Of a stretch of 64,000 nucleotides of DNA, positions 34,214 through 44,359 are shown piece after piece. Within the stretch, counting starts at the first letter, position 1; each line of letters opens with the position of its first letter. The stretch comes from JAQUOA01 sp037443785 (lineage in GTDB: Bacteria; Bacteroidota; Ignavibacteria; UBA10030; UBA8401). Made by a program: the position numbers and the translations under genes. The stretch spans positions 35,864 to 99,863 of the forward strand of contig JBBINR010000010.1 of NCBI GenBank assembly GCA_037443785.1, given 5' to 3'. Under the pieces are notes generated by a model, which ran no database searches, was not told where the DNA came from, and was given only the letters and a program-made list of their open reading frames with translations.

Positions 34214-37200
34214 TTAGGACGAAACTTTTGATTTCTTCCTAACTTTCTTTACGAGCACAACTTCTTCTTCCTTCATTTCAGCACCAGTCTCTTCAGTCTT
34301 CGGCTTCTCAACGTAACGACTCGGTCTTTTTGAAGTAACGAGGACTTCTCTGAATTTTTTCAATCCAGTTCCTGCTGGAATAAGATGTCCCATAATAACA
34401 TTCTCTTTTAATCCCAACAGGTGGTCGATTTTCCCTTCGATAGCCGCTTCGGTTAACACTTTCGTTGTTTCCTGGAATGACGCCGCAGAAATAAAGCTGT
34501 CGGTCGACAACGACGCCGTGGTAATACCAAGAAGAACCGGCTCAGAAAGAGCAGGCTCTGCATCCCTAAATTCGATTTGCTTTTTCTCTTTCTTCTTTAG
34601 ATCAGTATTGATTTCTTTAACTTTTTTCTTTTCGACCACAATATTGCTTTTCAATTTCGAATCGCCTTTGTGTTCGATGAAGACCATTCCTTCGAGTTCC
34701 TTATTGGCTTCCTCAAATTTTACCTTGTCAATATAATCGCCTTCAAGGAAGTGCGTATCACCCGGATCAGTGACACGAACCTTTTGCATCATCTGGCGTA
34801 CGATAATTTCAATGTGCTTATCGTTGATTTTCACACCCTGCATACGATAAACTTCCTGGATTTCGTTCACAAGATATTCTTGAACAGTGCTTGTTCCTTT
34901 GATTCTGAGAATGTCATGTGGATCAATTGCGCCGTCCGAAAGTCGTTCACCACTGCGAATGATATCATTTTCCTGAACAAGAACATGCTTTCCGAGCGCG
35001 ATCATATACACTTTTCGCTCTTTTCCATCATGACTTGTTACGATTACTTCTCGCGATCCACGTTTTTGCGCACCGAACGAAACAACTCCATCGATTTCAC
35101 TGACAACAGACGGATCTGAAGGCGATCGCGCTTCAAACAATTCCGTAACACGCGGCAAACCTCCGGTGATATCCCGCGTCTTACCAATGTCTCTCGGAAT
35201 TTTTACAAGAACAGTTCCTGCAGCAATTGCTTCTCCATCATCGACGAGAATATGCGCTCTGGTCGGTATAATATAGTTTGCAATTTTCTTCCCAGCTTTA
35301 TCAACAATCATAATTGATGGACTGAGATTTCGATCGCGTGATTCGATAACAACTTTTTGAATGTGGCCCGTCTGTTCATCCGGCTCATCCCGATACGTAA
35401 TATTTTCTTTTAAATCCTGATACTTCACTACACCGGCATGTTCAGAAATAATGGTCGCATTGTATGGATCCCATTCATACAATAATTGCCCCTTTTTAAC
35501 TTCTGCGCCATCACCCAATTGAAGCATCGCACCGTACGGAACATCGTACTTCGTCAACGGGGCATTATCATTATTTAACACATGAATAATTCCACTTCGA
35601 CCCAACGAAAGAATTTTTTCTCCTTCTTCCGTTGTTACTTTTACCATCTTAATACCTTCATACTTCACAAAACCATCAAACTTCGACGTGATGTGAGATT
35701 GTGATGCAATCAAACTTGCTGTTCCACCAGTGTGGAATGTACGAAGCGTTAACTGTGTGCCGGGTTCACCGATTGATTGTGCTGCAATAATTCCAACCGT
35801 TTCACCAACTTCAACAAGTTTACCGGTCGTCAAATTTCGTCCGTAACATTTTGCGCAGACACCGCGTTTTGATTCACATGTCAACACAGAACGAATTTCG
35901 ACTTGTTCAATCGATGTTTCTGAAATTCTTTGTGCAATTTCTTCGTCGATAATCTCGCCGGTCTTAACAAGAATTGTTCCGCTCATCGGATCTTTCACAT
36001 CGTGAACAGAAACTCTTCCGAGAATTCTTTCTGACAACGGTTCTTTCACGTCTTCACCTTCTTTTAAAGCTCCGGTGAAAACGCCGCGGAATGTACCGCA
36101 ATCTTCTTCAGAAATAATTGCATCTTGAGCAACGTCAACAAGACGTCGTGTTAAATATCCGGCATCAGCTGTTTTTAACGCTGTATCGGCAAGACCTTTA
36201 CGAGCACCGTGAGTAGAAATAAAGTATTCAAGAATTGTCAATCCTTCGCGGAAGTTTGCGATGATCGGGTTTTCAATCAATTCACCTGTCGCACCGGAAA
36301 GAGATTTCTGCGGTTTCGCCATCAATCCGCGCATACCGGCGAGCTGACGAACCTGTTCTTTCGAACCGCGTGCGCCGGAATCAATCATCATATAAATAGA
36401 GTTGAAACCTTCTTTGGAATTTTGCAATGAATCAAACAAGCGTTCTGCAACACGGCTTGTTGTTCGCGTCCAAATGTCGATAACCTTATTGTATCGTTCA
36501 CCGTTTGTAATGAATCCGTTTTGATATTGTTTTTCAACCGAATCAACTTCTTTTTGCGCGCGATTGATGAGATCTTCTTTCTCTTTCGGAATTGCAACAT
36601 CGGATACGTTTACAGAGAGTCCGCCTTTCATCGCGTACGTGAATCCGAGGGTCTTCATTTCATCAAGGAATTTTGCTGTGCGCATGTTTCCACACTTGCG
36701 GAATGTTTGCGCAATGATTTGCACTAAACGTTTCTTGCTCAGCAATTCATTGATGTATCCTAAATCTTCCGGAACAATTTGATTGAAGATAACACGACCC
36801 GTTGTCGTTTCAATTTGTTTTCCGTTGTAGCGAACTTTGATCCGTGCATGAAGATCAATTTTCCCCTCATTGCGTGCGATAACAACCTCTTTCGCTGAGG
36901 CAAAAATCATTCCTTCGCCCTTTGCCCCGGTGCGAGATTTTGTCAAATAGTAGCATCCAAGAACTTGATCTTGCGTTGGTGTGATAATTGGCGCACCGCT
37001 AGCCGGTGAAAGAATGTTGTGCGATGACAACATTAAAATTCGCGCTTCCAATTGTGCGTCGAACGACAACGGAACGTGGACAGCCATTTGATCGCCGTCG
37101 AAGTCCGCGTTGAATGCCGTACACACCATCGGGTGAATTCGAATTGCTTTTCCTTCTACAAGCACAGGTTGAAACGCTTGGATACCAAGTCTGTGAAGTG

Positions 37201-38518
37201 TGGGAGCGCGGTTTAATAATACCGGATGTCCATCAATGATCTGTTCAAGAATTTCCCAGATCTCTTGTCCCTTTTTCTCAACCATTTTCTTCGCACTCTT
37301 CACGGTCTTGGAAAGTCCGCGTTCAATCAATTTGCGAATGATGAATGGTTTGAATAATTCAACCGCCATGTCTTTGGGAAGACCGCATTGATGCAATTGT
37401 AATTCCGGACCAACAACAATAACCGAACGACCTGAATAGTCAACGCGTTTACCGAGTAAGTTCTGACGGAAGCGTCCTTGCTTTCCTTTCAACATATCGG
37501 AAAGAGATTTCAGCGCGCGATTGTTGTCGCTGCGAACGGCATTGTTGCGTCGTGAATTATCAAACAATGAATCAACTGCTTCCTGCAACATGCGTTTTTC
37601 ATTGCGCAAGATAACTTCAGGAGCTTTAATATCGATCAATCTTTTTAAACGATTGTTACGGATAATAACACGGCGATAGAGATCATTAAGATCTGATGTT
37701 GCAAAGCGTCCGCCTTCGAGCGGAACAAGAGGACGAAGTTCCGGAGGAATGACAGGAATAACATCCAGTACCATCCAATCAGGTTTATTTGCCGGACCAC
37801 CTTCACGTTCGCGGAATGCTTCGATAACGCGAAGTCGTTTTAAATGCTCTTGTTTTTTTTGCTGCGAAGTTTCAACACGAAGCTGTGCGCGCAGTTCAGC
37901 AGACAATAATTCTACATCAACGCTGCGAAGCAAAACTTTTACCGCTTCACCACCAATTTTTGCAACAAATTTTTTCGGGTCGTCATCTTCAAGATCTTGA
38001 TTTTTTTCCGGAAGCGAAGATAAGATTTCAAAGTATTGATCTTCGGTGATCAAATCTTTGTGCTGCAAACCTGTCGTTCCGGGATTTGTTACAACGTACG
38101 ATTCGTAATAAACAATCTTTTCAAGATCTTTGTTTGATAGACCAAGAATATAACTGATCTTGCTCGGCAATGAACGGAAATACCAGATGTGCACGATCGG
38201 CACTGCGAGTGCAATGTGTCCCATTCGTTCGCGGCGCACACTTTTTTGAGTGACTTCAACACCGCAACGATCGCAGATAATGCCTTTGTACCGAATGCGT
38301 TTGTATTTTCCGCAGTAACATTCCCAGTCACGCGTCGGACCGAAAATTCTTTCGCAGAATAATCCATCACGTTCCGGACGGAATGATCGGTAGTTGATGG
38401 TTTCCGGTTTTGTTACTTCACCGTATGATCGAGTCAGAATTGCATCAGAGGAAGCAAGACTGATGCTGATTCTTGAAAAAATTTTATGTGCTTTTGTGTC
38501 GTTTGAGCGAAACATCAT
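34214..38518 (-). CDS. rpoC: RNA polymerase beta' subunit
   Basis: 1434 residues. The N-terminal zinc ribbon (YCGKYKRIRYKGIICDRCG), catalytic Mg loop NADFDGDQMAVHVPL, and second zinc site (CESKRGVCAKCYGRNL) are intact. The trigger-loop/bridge region (GARGSKEQVRQLAGMRGLMA) and the C-terminal HLIPAGTGLKKFREVLVT are present. Slightly longer than in E. coli, with a Lys/Glu-rich tail. GGAG lies 8 nt before the first of two ATGs. Ends the rpoBC pair. Confidence 0.98.
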   Translation of the reverse strand: MMFRSNDTKAHKIFSRISISLASSDAILTRSYGEVTKPETINYRSFRPERDGLFCERIFGPTRDWECYCGKYKRIRYKGIICDRCGVEVTQKSVRRERMGHIALAVPIVHIWYFRSLPSKISYILGLSNKDLEKIVYYESYVVTNPGTTGLQHKDLITEDQYFEILSSLPEKNQDLEDDDPKKFVAKIGGEAVKVLLRSVDVELLSAELRAQLRVETSQQKKQEHLKRLRVIEAFREREGGPANKPDWMVLDVIPVIPPELRPLVPLEGGRFATSDLNDLYRRVIIRNNRLKRLIDIKAPEVILRNEKRMLQEAVDSLFDNSRRNNAVRSDNNRALKSLSDMLKGKQGRFRQNLLGKRVDYSGRSVIVVGPELQLHQCGLPKDMAVELFKPFIIRKLIERGLSKTVKSAKKMVEKKGQEIWEILEQIIDGHPVLLNRAPTLHRLGIQAFQPVLVEGKAIRIHPMVCTAFNADFDGDQMAVHVPLSFDAQLEARILMLSSHNILSPASGAPIITPTQDQVLGCYYLTKSRTGAKGEGMIFASAKEVVIARNEGKIDLHARIKVRYNGKQIETTTGRVIFNQIVPEDLGYINELLSKKRLVQIIAQTFRKCGNMRTAKFLDEMKTLGFTYAMKGGLSVNVSDVAIPKEKEDLINRAQKEVDSVEKQYQNGFITNGERYNKVIDIWTRTTSRVAERLFDSLQNSKEGFNSIYMMIDSGARGSKEQVRQLAGMRGLMAKPQKSLSGATGELIENPIIANFREGLTILEYFISTHGARKGLADTALKTADAGYLTRRLVDVAQDAIISEEDCGTFRGVFTGALKEGEDVKEPLSERILGRVSVHDVKDPMSGTILVKTGEIIDEEIAQRISETSIEQVEIRSVLTCESKRGVCAKCYGRNLTTGKLVEVGETVGIIAAQSIGEPGTQLTLRTFHTGGTASLIASQSHITSKFDGFVKYEGIKMVKVTTEEGEKILSLGRSGIIHVLNNDNAPLTKYDVPYGAMLQLGDGAEVKKGQLLYEWDPYNATIISEHAGVVKYQDLKENITYRDEPDEQTGHIQKVVIESRDRNLSPSIMIVDKAGKKIANYIIPTRAHILVDDGEAIAAGTVLVKIPRDIGKTRDITGGLPRVTELFEARSPSDPSVVSEIDGVVSFGAQKRGSREVIVTSHDGKERKVYMIALGKHVLVQENDIIRSGERLSDGAIDPHDILRIKGTSTVQEYLVNEIQEVYRMQGVKINDKHIEIIVRQMMQKVRVTDPGDTHFLEGDYIDKVKFEEANKELEGMVFIEHKGDSKLKSNIVVEKKKVKEINTDLKKKEKKQIEFRDAEPALSEPVLLGITTASLSTDSFISAASFQETTKVLTEAAIEGKIDHLLGLKENVIMGHLIPAGTGLKKFREVLVTSKRPSRYVEKPKTEETGAEMKEEEVVLVKKVRKKSKVSS

Positions 38519-38579
38519 CTCTTTAACTCCATATTAAGTTAATGAATGGCAGTGCTGCGTTTGAGCCTTAAACCACCCT

Positions 38580-41500
38580 TTAATCAATCTTTACTTCTAA
38601 ACCGAGACCTTGTAATTCACGAACCAATACGTTGAATGATTCCGGAATATTTGCCTCGGGTAAATTGTCGCCCTTGACTATAGATTCATAAACCTTTGCG
38701 CGACCCATAACGTCATCAGATTTTACTGTAAGAATCTCTTGCAGTACGTGCGATGCACCGTACGCTTGAAGCGCCCACACTTCCATCTCTCCGAATCGCT
38801 GACCGCCAAATTGTGCTTTACCGCCAAGAGGCTGTTGTGTAATCAGCGAGTACGGTCCAATTGAACGAGCGTGAATCTTATCATCAACCAAGTGTGAAAG
38901 TTTCAACATGTAAATTTGACCAACGGTTACTTCCTGATCAAATCGCTCACCGGTTCTTCCATCCTGAAGGATACTCTTTGAATCAGGATTCAATTCAGCT
39001 TTCTTTAATTCTTCTTGAACATCTTCCCAGCTTGCACCGTCGAAGATCGGCGTTGCATATTTCACTCCGAGAAGTTTTCCAGCCCAGCCAAGTGCTGTTT
39101 CAAATAACTGACCGATGTTCATACGTGAAGGAACGCCGAGCGGATTGAGAACAATATCTACCGAGCGACCATCCGGTAAGAACGGCATATCTTCCGCGGG
39201 AACAACGGCAGCAACAACACCTTTATTTCCGTGACGACCGGCCATCTTATCACCGACAGAAAGTTTTCGTTTCTTTGCGACGTACACTTTTGCAAGCTGA
39301 ACAATTCCCGGCGGCAACTCATCACCAATCGTGATTTTGTTCTTTTCGTGTTTGTATGCTTCCTCGATGTGATTGAGCGTGTCAAAATAATTTTCGTAAA
39401 TTTTTACGACAAGATTATTTTTTCGCTTTTCTTCAACCCAATCTTGTTTGAAATCGAGTTTATCGATCTTATCATTGCCAACGAAATAATCTTCTTTGAA
39501 TTGGGTTCCGCTTCTGATAATCATATTTCCTTCAACATCGCGAACACCAACCGACTTCTCTCCGTCAAGCAATAAACCTAATTTGCGTGCAAGTTTTTCG
39601 AAATGCGCGTCAACATTTTGCTTGTGCATCTTTTCAAGAAGATCGAGACGTTTCTTATCTTCCTTCTTCGTGTCAGCATCTTTCTTCTTGCGGCTGAAAA
39701 GTTTTGTTGAGATAACGATACCTTTCATGCCTGGCGGCGCTTTCAATGAAGCATCTTTCACATCGCCTGCTTTATCTCCAAAGATCGCTTTCAACAATTT
39801 TTCTTCCGGCGTCGGATCGGTTTCACCTTTCGGCGTAATCTTTCCAATCAAGATATCACCTTCTTTTACTTCAGCACCGATTCGAATAATTCCGTTTTCG
39901 TCGAGATCTTTCGTTGCTTCTTCGGAGACGTTTGGAATTTCACGAGTTAATTCTTCTTCACCGCGTTTTGTGTCGCGAACTTGTAATTCAAATTCTTCAA
40001 TGTGAACGGAAGTGAATACATCTTCTGCAACGATGCGTTCATTCATGATGATAGCGTCTTCGAAGTTATATCCACGCCACGGCATGAATGCAACGAGAAG
40101 ATTTCTACCGAGGGCTAATTCACCATGATCGGTTGCACAACCATCAGCAAGAACATCGCCTTTCTTGAAGCGTTGTCCGGGAATGACAATCGGCTTTTGA
40201 TTGATCGATGTATCCTGGTTCGTTCTGAAGAATTTTACGAGACGGTATTCAACACGTCGTTTATCTTCAAAACTAACAAGCTGTTCGACGTTGTCTTCTT
40301 CGATATCATACAGCACGATGATCTTCTCACCTGAAACATTTTCTACAACACCGCTTCGCTCAGCAATAATACATGTGCGTGAATCGCGTGCAATTTTGTA
40401 TTCCAAACCTGTTCCAACAATTGGTGCTTCCGGCCTCATTAACGGAACTGCTTGACGTTGCATGTTCGATCCCATCAATGCACGGTTCGCGTCATCGTGT
40501 TCAAGGAATGGGATCAACGCAGCAGCCGCACTGACGATCTGTGTTGGAGCAACGTCCATGTACTGCATTTCTTCCGGAGTATGAACAACGAAGTCACCGG
40601 CTTTACGTGCTTTCACACGATCGCTGATAAATTTTCCTTTATCATCAATTTCAGCGTTCGCCTGCGCAATGATAAATTCATCTTCTTTTTCTGCATTCAA
40701 GAATTCAATTTCTTCAGTGGCGCGGCCTTTTTTCACAACGCGATATGGAGTCTCAAGAAATCCATATTCGTTCACTCGGGCGTGCATACTCAATGAAGAA
40801 ATAAGACCGATGTTCGGACCTTCAGGAGTTTCAATCGGGCACAAGCGGCCGTAATGTGTATAGTGAACGTCGCGAACTTCGAATCCAGCGCGTTCACGTG
40901 TAAGACCACCCGGTCCGAGGGCAGACATACGACGCTTGTTCGTCAGCTCTGCAAGAGGATTTGTTTGATCCATGTATTGCGAAAGAGGATTGGTTCCGAA
41001 GAAAGTATTGATGACGCTCGAAATTGTTCTTGCATTCACCAAATCTGCCGGCGTAACTGATTCTTGATCGCGAATGTTCAATCGCTCGCGAATTGTTCTC
41101 GTCATACGAGCAAGACCGATGTTAAATTGAGCAGCAATTTGCTCACCGACTGTTCTTACGCGACGATTCCCAAGATGATCGATATCATCAACAGCTGTTT
41201 TCCCCTGTTGAAGATCGAGAACATATTTAATGATCGCGATGATATCATCTTTGGTAAGCGTAGTAATCGATTCTTCAATATCTAATTTCAACTTTGCATT
41301 AATACGATGACGACCTACATCTCCAAGGTCATAGCGCTTCGGGTTAAAGAACAATTTGTCGATCAAATTCTTCGCTGTATCCATATCCGGTGCATCGCCC
41401 GAACGAAGCTGACGATAGATTGTTTCTAGTGCATCCTCTTCGCTGTGCACGGCATCTTTCATGATCGTGTTTGCGATAACCGAACGCGTGCCTGCTTCTT

Positions 41501-42368
41501 CTGATCTCAAGAAACGAATTTTCTTTACTTCGGATTTCTTGATTTTCTTAATCAACTCTTCACTAACCTGAGCATCTTTATTGATGATAATCTCACCGGT
41601 TTTTCTGTCGATCACATCGCCGCAAATAATTCTTCCGAGATAATCTTTCAAATCGATGTCGGCAACTTTCACTTCTTCAACAAGTCCGAAGAGTTCAAGA
41701 ATTTCATCATCAGAGGAATAGCCGAGCGCACGCAGCAATGTTGTAACGGGGAATTTCTTTTTGCGATCGATGTACGCGTACATCACATTATTAATATCGG
41801 TTGCAAACTCGACCCACGAACCGCGGAAGGGAATAATGCGCGCTGAAAAAATCGGCGTTCCGTTTGGATGTGTTGATTCGCTGAAAAATACTCCGGGCGA
41901 TCTGTGCAACTGACTGACGATAACACGTTCTGCGCCATTGATAATGAACGTTCCACGCTCCGTCATATACGGAAGATTTCCAAGATACACGAGTTCTTCA
42001 ATCGTATCACTGTATCCTTCGCCGCCCTCTACTTTTTGCGACAAACGCAGTTTCGCTTTCAATGGAACGGCGTATGTCAATCCGCGCTCTTGGCACTCTC
42101 TCATCGTATATTTCGGCTTTTCAACATAATATTCCGAAAATTCTAACAGATAATTTTCGCGTGTATCGGTGATAGGAAAGTTCTGCAGAAATACTTGTTG
42201 AAGACCTTTGTTCTTCCGTTTTGACGGAGAAACTTTTTCCTGCAAAAAGTGCTCAAAGGATTCGATTTGAACGTTGAGCAAGTCAGGATATTCGACAACA
42301 TCTTGAATTGTTGCGAACGTCTGTCGGTTTGTTTTTGGATCTACATGCAATCGGGATTGGCTTTTCAA
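38580..42368 (-). CDS. rpoB: RNA polymerase beta subunit (likely TTG start)
   Basis: 1262 residues from TTG at 42366-42368. AAGGAG (42377-42382) lies 8 nt upstream, whereas the other candidate, GTG 42375-42377, overlaps that SD. Active-site and rifampicin-pocket motifs are clear: NPLSQYMDQTNPLAEL, KRRMSALGPGGLTRERAGFE, PIETPEGPNIGL, DKMAGRHGNKGVV and GGKAQFGGQRFGEMEVWAL. At the position of E. coli His526 it has Asn (residue 477, codon 40938-40940), and F514 is Tyr. Preceded by an intergenic hairpin after rplL. Confidence 0.97.
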   Translation of the reverse strand: MKSQSRLHVDPKTNRQTFATIQDVVEYPDLLNVQIESFEHFLQEKVSPSKRKNKGLQQVFLQNFPITDTRENYLLEFSEYYVEKPKYTMRECQERGLTYAVPLKAKLRLSQKVEGGEGYSDTIEELVYLGNLPYMTERGTFIINGAERVIVSQLHRSPGVFFSESTHPNGTPIFSARIIPFRGSWVEFATDINNVMYAYIDRKKKFPVTTLLRALGYSSDDEILELFGLVEEVKVADIDLKDYLGRIICGDVIDRKTGEIIINKDAQVSEELIKKIKKSEVKKIRFLRSEEAGTRSVIANTIMKDAVHSEEDALETIYRQLRSGDAPDMDTAKNLIDKLFFNPKRYDLGDVGRHRINAKLKLDIEESITTLTKDDIIAIIKYVLDLQQGKTAVDDIDHLGNRRVRTVGEQIAAQFNIGLARMTRTIRERLNIRDQESVTPADLVNARTISSVINTFFGTNPLSQYMDQTNPLAELTNKRRMSALGPGGLTRERAGFEVRDVHYTHYGRLCPIETPEGPNIGLISSLSMHARVNEYGFLETPYRVVKKGRATEEIEFLNAEKEDEFIIAQANAEIDDKGKFISDRVKARKAGDFVVHTPEEMQYMDVAPTQIVSAAAALIPFLEHDDANRALMGSNMQRQAVPLMRPEAPIVGTGLEYKIARDSRTCIIAERSGVVENVSGEKIIVLYDIEEDNVEQLVSFEDKRRVEYRLVKFFRTNQDTSINQKPIVIPGQRFKKGDVLADGCATDHGELALGRNLLVAFMPWRGYNFEDAIIMNERIVAEDVFTSVHIEEFELQVRDTKRGEEELTREIPNVSEEATKDLDENGIIRIGAEVKEGDILIGKITPKGETDPTPEEKLLKAIFGDKAGDVKDASLKAPPGMKGIVISTKLFSRKKKDADTKKEDKKRLDLLEKMHKQNVDAHFEKLARKLGLLLDGEKSVGVRDVEGNMIIRSGTQFKEDYFVGNDKIDKLDFKQDWVEEKRKNNLVVKIYENYFDTLNHIEEAYKHEKNKITIGDELPPGIVQLAKVYVAKKRKLSVGDKMAGRHGNKGVVAAVVPAEDMPFLPDGRSVDIVLNPLGVPSRMNIGQLFETALGWAGKLLGVKYATPIFDGASWEDVQEELKKAELNPDSKSILQDGRTGERFDQEVTVGQIYMLKLSHLVDDKIHARSIGPYSLITQQPLGGKAQFGGQRFGEMEVWALQAYGASHVLQEILTVKSDDVMGRAKVYESIVKGDNLPEANIPESFNVLVRELQGLGLEVKID

Positions 42369-42480
42369 GTCAATCACTCCTTCAGGTCATACGACCCGTA
42401 TTGTTGGTTGTTAAAGATTAAAAAACTCAACGCGAAGCGATGAATTCATAAAAAATTTTGTGTAAAGACAAAACAATACA

Positions 42481-42523
42481 CAAGCCGATAGCAACTTTTT
42501 CTTTGAAAAAGGCTACCGGCTTG
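42481..42523 (-). promoter_or_regulatory. Strong hairpin in the rplL-rpoB gap (attenuator or RNase III site)
   Basis: On the minus strand CAAGCCGGTAGC (42512-42523) pairs with GCTATCGGCTTG (42481-42492), 12 bp with one G-T pair. The intervening bases form a second stem CTTTTTC/GAAAAAG with an AAA loop. A weak T-rich run (TTGTTTTG) follows. In E. coli the same gap holds a partial terminator and an RNase III processing site that set the rpoBC to rplJL ratio; a like role is inferred from position. Confidence 0.65.
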
Positions 42524-42594
42524 CATAATGTTCAATATATTGTATTGATAGACGTATTGGATATCAAAAAGATTCCTGAAAAAGTTAACAAAAA

Positions 42595-42972
42595 TTACTT
42601 TAACGTAACTTTTGCACCCGCTTCTTCAAGTTTCTTTTTCAAACCTTCAGCATCGGCTTTGCTGACACCTTCTTTGACTGGTTTTGGTGCGCCATCAACG
42701 AGATCTTTTGCTTCTTTCAAGCCAAGACCTGTCGCTTCACGAACAACTTTAATAACGTTGATCTTTTGTGCACCTGCATCGGTCAACTCTACGGTGAATT
42801 CAGTTTGTTCTGCTGCTGCCGGGGCTGCTCCGCCGCCAGCAGGAGCTGCTGCCATCATAACCGGCGCCGCTGCTGATACACCGAATTTTTCTTCCAAAGC
42901 CTTCTTTAATTCAACTGCTTCAAGAAGCGTGAGTTTTTCGATTTTTTCTACGAGTTCTGCTACAACTGACAT
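42595..42972 (-). CDS. rplL: 50S ribosomal protein L7/L12
   Basis: 125 residues. N-terminal dimerisation domain (VAELVEKIEKLTLLEAVELK), Ala/Gly/Pro-rich hinge (about 35-55) and C-terminal factor-binding domain (KINVIKVVREATGLGLKEAK, DLVDGAPKPVKEGVSKADAE). Stalk protein that recruits translation GTPases. Confidence 0.98.
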   Translation of the reverse strand: MSVVAELVEKIEKLTLLEAVELKKALEEKFGVSAAAPVMMAAAPAGGGAAPAAAEQTEFTVELTDAGAQKINVIKVVREATGLGLKEAKDLVDGAPKPVKEGVSKADAEGLKKKLEEAGAKVTLK

Positions 42973-43014
42973 GATGAGTTATCTCCTTTTATTTTCAAAA
43001 AAATTTATGAAACG

Positions 43015-43536
43015 TTAGGCGGCTTTTTTCTTTTCAATCGCATCAAGAACGCCGACAACATCGCGAACAACAGCGTTGAGCACGCCAACCACACCGGAAA
43101 TAGGTGAGTTGAGGCTTCCGAGAATTCCCGCAACAATTTCTGCGCGCGTGGGCATGGATGCCAGTTCTTTCAACCGCGAACCGTCATATACTTGCTTTTC
43201 GATAACACAGACTTTGAGTTTGAATTTCTCGTTCTTCTCTTGAAACTTTTGAATGATTTTAGCCGGCGCTGCAGGGTCGTCAAATGCAAATGCAATTCCC
43301 GTCGGTCCGACAAGTTTATCGAACACTTTATCGTACCCGGAAACATTTTGCAACGCTTTTTTTGCAAGCGTGTTTTTAACTACCTTATATTCAATACCGG
43401 ATTTTCGGAATTCTCTGCGAAGCTCAGTCATCTGCTCCACATTAATCCCGGCAAAATCAGTAAAGAACATACCCTGAGCCTTGGAAACCGATTCCTGAAT
43501 TTCGGCTACTGCTTGTTCTTTTTCTGATTTGTTCAT
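43015..43536 (-). CDS. rplJ: 50S ribosomal protein L10
   Basis: 173 residues. GMFFTDFAGINVEQMTELRR, EYKVVKNTLAKKAL and the C-terminal helix that carries L7/L12 dimers (NAVVRDVVGVLDAIEKKKAA). The upstream gap holds a K-turn-like hairpin fitting the L10 leader, by which L10 represses its own translation. Confidence 0.97.
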   Translation of the reverse strand: MNKSEKEQAVAEIQESVSKAQGMFFTDFAGINVEQMTELRREFRKSGIEYKVVKNTLAKKALQNVSGYDKVFDKLVGPTGIAFAFDDPAAPAKIIQKFQEKNEKFKLKVCVIEKQVYDGSRLKELASMPTRAEIVAGILGSLNSPISGVVGVLNAVVRDVVGVLDAIEKKKAA

Positions 43537-43554
43537 AGTGATTTTTTTATTGTT

Positions 43555-43598
43555 GTGCGCGATGAGAAGCCCCCAATTTTCATCAGGGCATCACACAC
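43555..43598 (-). ncRNA. L10 leader (autoregulatory rplJ mRNA structure)
   Basis: Minus-strand GTGTGTGATG (43589-43598) pairs with CATCGCGCAC (43555-43564), ten pairs including two G-T. Inside, GCCC/GGGC forms a second helix and an asymmetric TTCT bulge between them suggests the kink-turn bound by L10. It lies just 18 bases before the rplJ start, where the L10 leader is found in other bacteria. Confidence 0.65.
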
Positions 43599-43634
43599 GA
43601 TTATTGATTATATGAGTGCGTAAATTCTAGATTG

Positions 43635-44327
43635 TTATGCTTGAACAATTGTGCGATCAATTTGAACGCTTGGCCCCATTGTCGATGAGACGTAAATACT
43701 TCTGATATATTGTCCTTTAGCTGTTGACGGTTTGAGCTTAACGATAGTATTGAGGAATGCGTTAATATTGTCTGTCAATTTTTCTTTTTCGAAATTTGCT
43801 TTACCGACGGTTGCATGAACAACACCGGCTTTGTCAACACGGAATTCAATCTTTCCCGCTTTCACTTCTTTTACTGCTGTTGCAACATCGACCGTTACTG
43901 TTCCGCTTTTCGGATTCGGCATGAGACCGCGAGGACCGAGAATTTTTCCGAGCTTACCAACTTCAACCATCACATCAGGCGTTGCAATCATCACATCGAT
44001 ATCAGCCCAGCCTGCTTTAATTTTTTCTACAAATTCTTCCAATCCGGCATAATCTGCACCGGCAGCTTTTGCTTCGGCGTCTTTTGGAGATTTTGCCATA
44101 ACAAGCACGCGAACTTGTTTACCAATTCCATGAGGAAGAGCAACCGTACCACGCACAGCTTGGTCGGCTTTTTTAGGATCAACACCAAGACGAACTGCAA
44201 TGTCAACTGATTCCGCAAACTTTGCCGTGGCAGAATCTTTTACTATTCCAACAGCATCCTGAATATTGTAAATCTTTTTTTGATCGTATTTTTTTACAGC
44301 AGCGCTGTACTTCTTACCGTGTTTCAT
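43635..44327 (-). CDS. rplA: 50S ribosomal protein L1
   Basis: 230 residues. GKKYSAAVKKYDQKKIYNIQ, VDIAVRLGVDPKKADQAVRG, TVALPHGIGKQVRVLVMAK and the end YIRSIYVSSTMGPSVQIDR. Forms the mobile L1 stalk that handles E-site tRNA. A hairpin GCCGAA/TTCGGC (44339-44358) and an L1-binding structure precede it. Confidence 0.97.
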   Translation of the reverse strand: MKHGKKYSAAVKKYDQKKIYNIQDAVGIVKDSATAKFAESVDIAVRLGVDPKKADQAVRGTVALPHGIGKQVRVLVMAKSPKDAEAKAAGADYAGLEEFVEKIKAGWADIDVMIATPDVMVEVGKLGKILGPRGLMPNPKSGTVTVDVATAVKEVKAGKIEFRVDKAGVVHATVGKANFEKEKLTDNINAFLNTIVKLKPSTAKGQYIRSIYVSSTMGPSVQIDRTIVQA

Positions 44328-44359
44328 GTTTCTCCTTTGCCGAATCTTTTTCTTCGGCC

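Noticed and set aside
42458..43018. Plus-strand open frame of 186 codons over rplL
   Set aside because: Low-complexity Ser/Ala/Phe product caused by the biased codons of the L7/L12 gene on the other strand.
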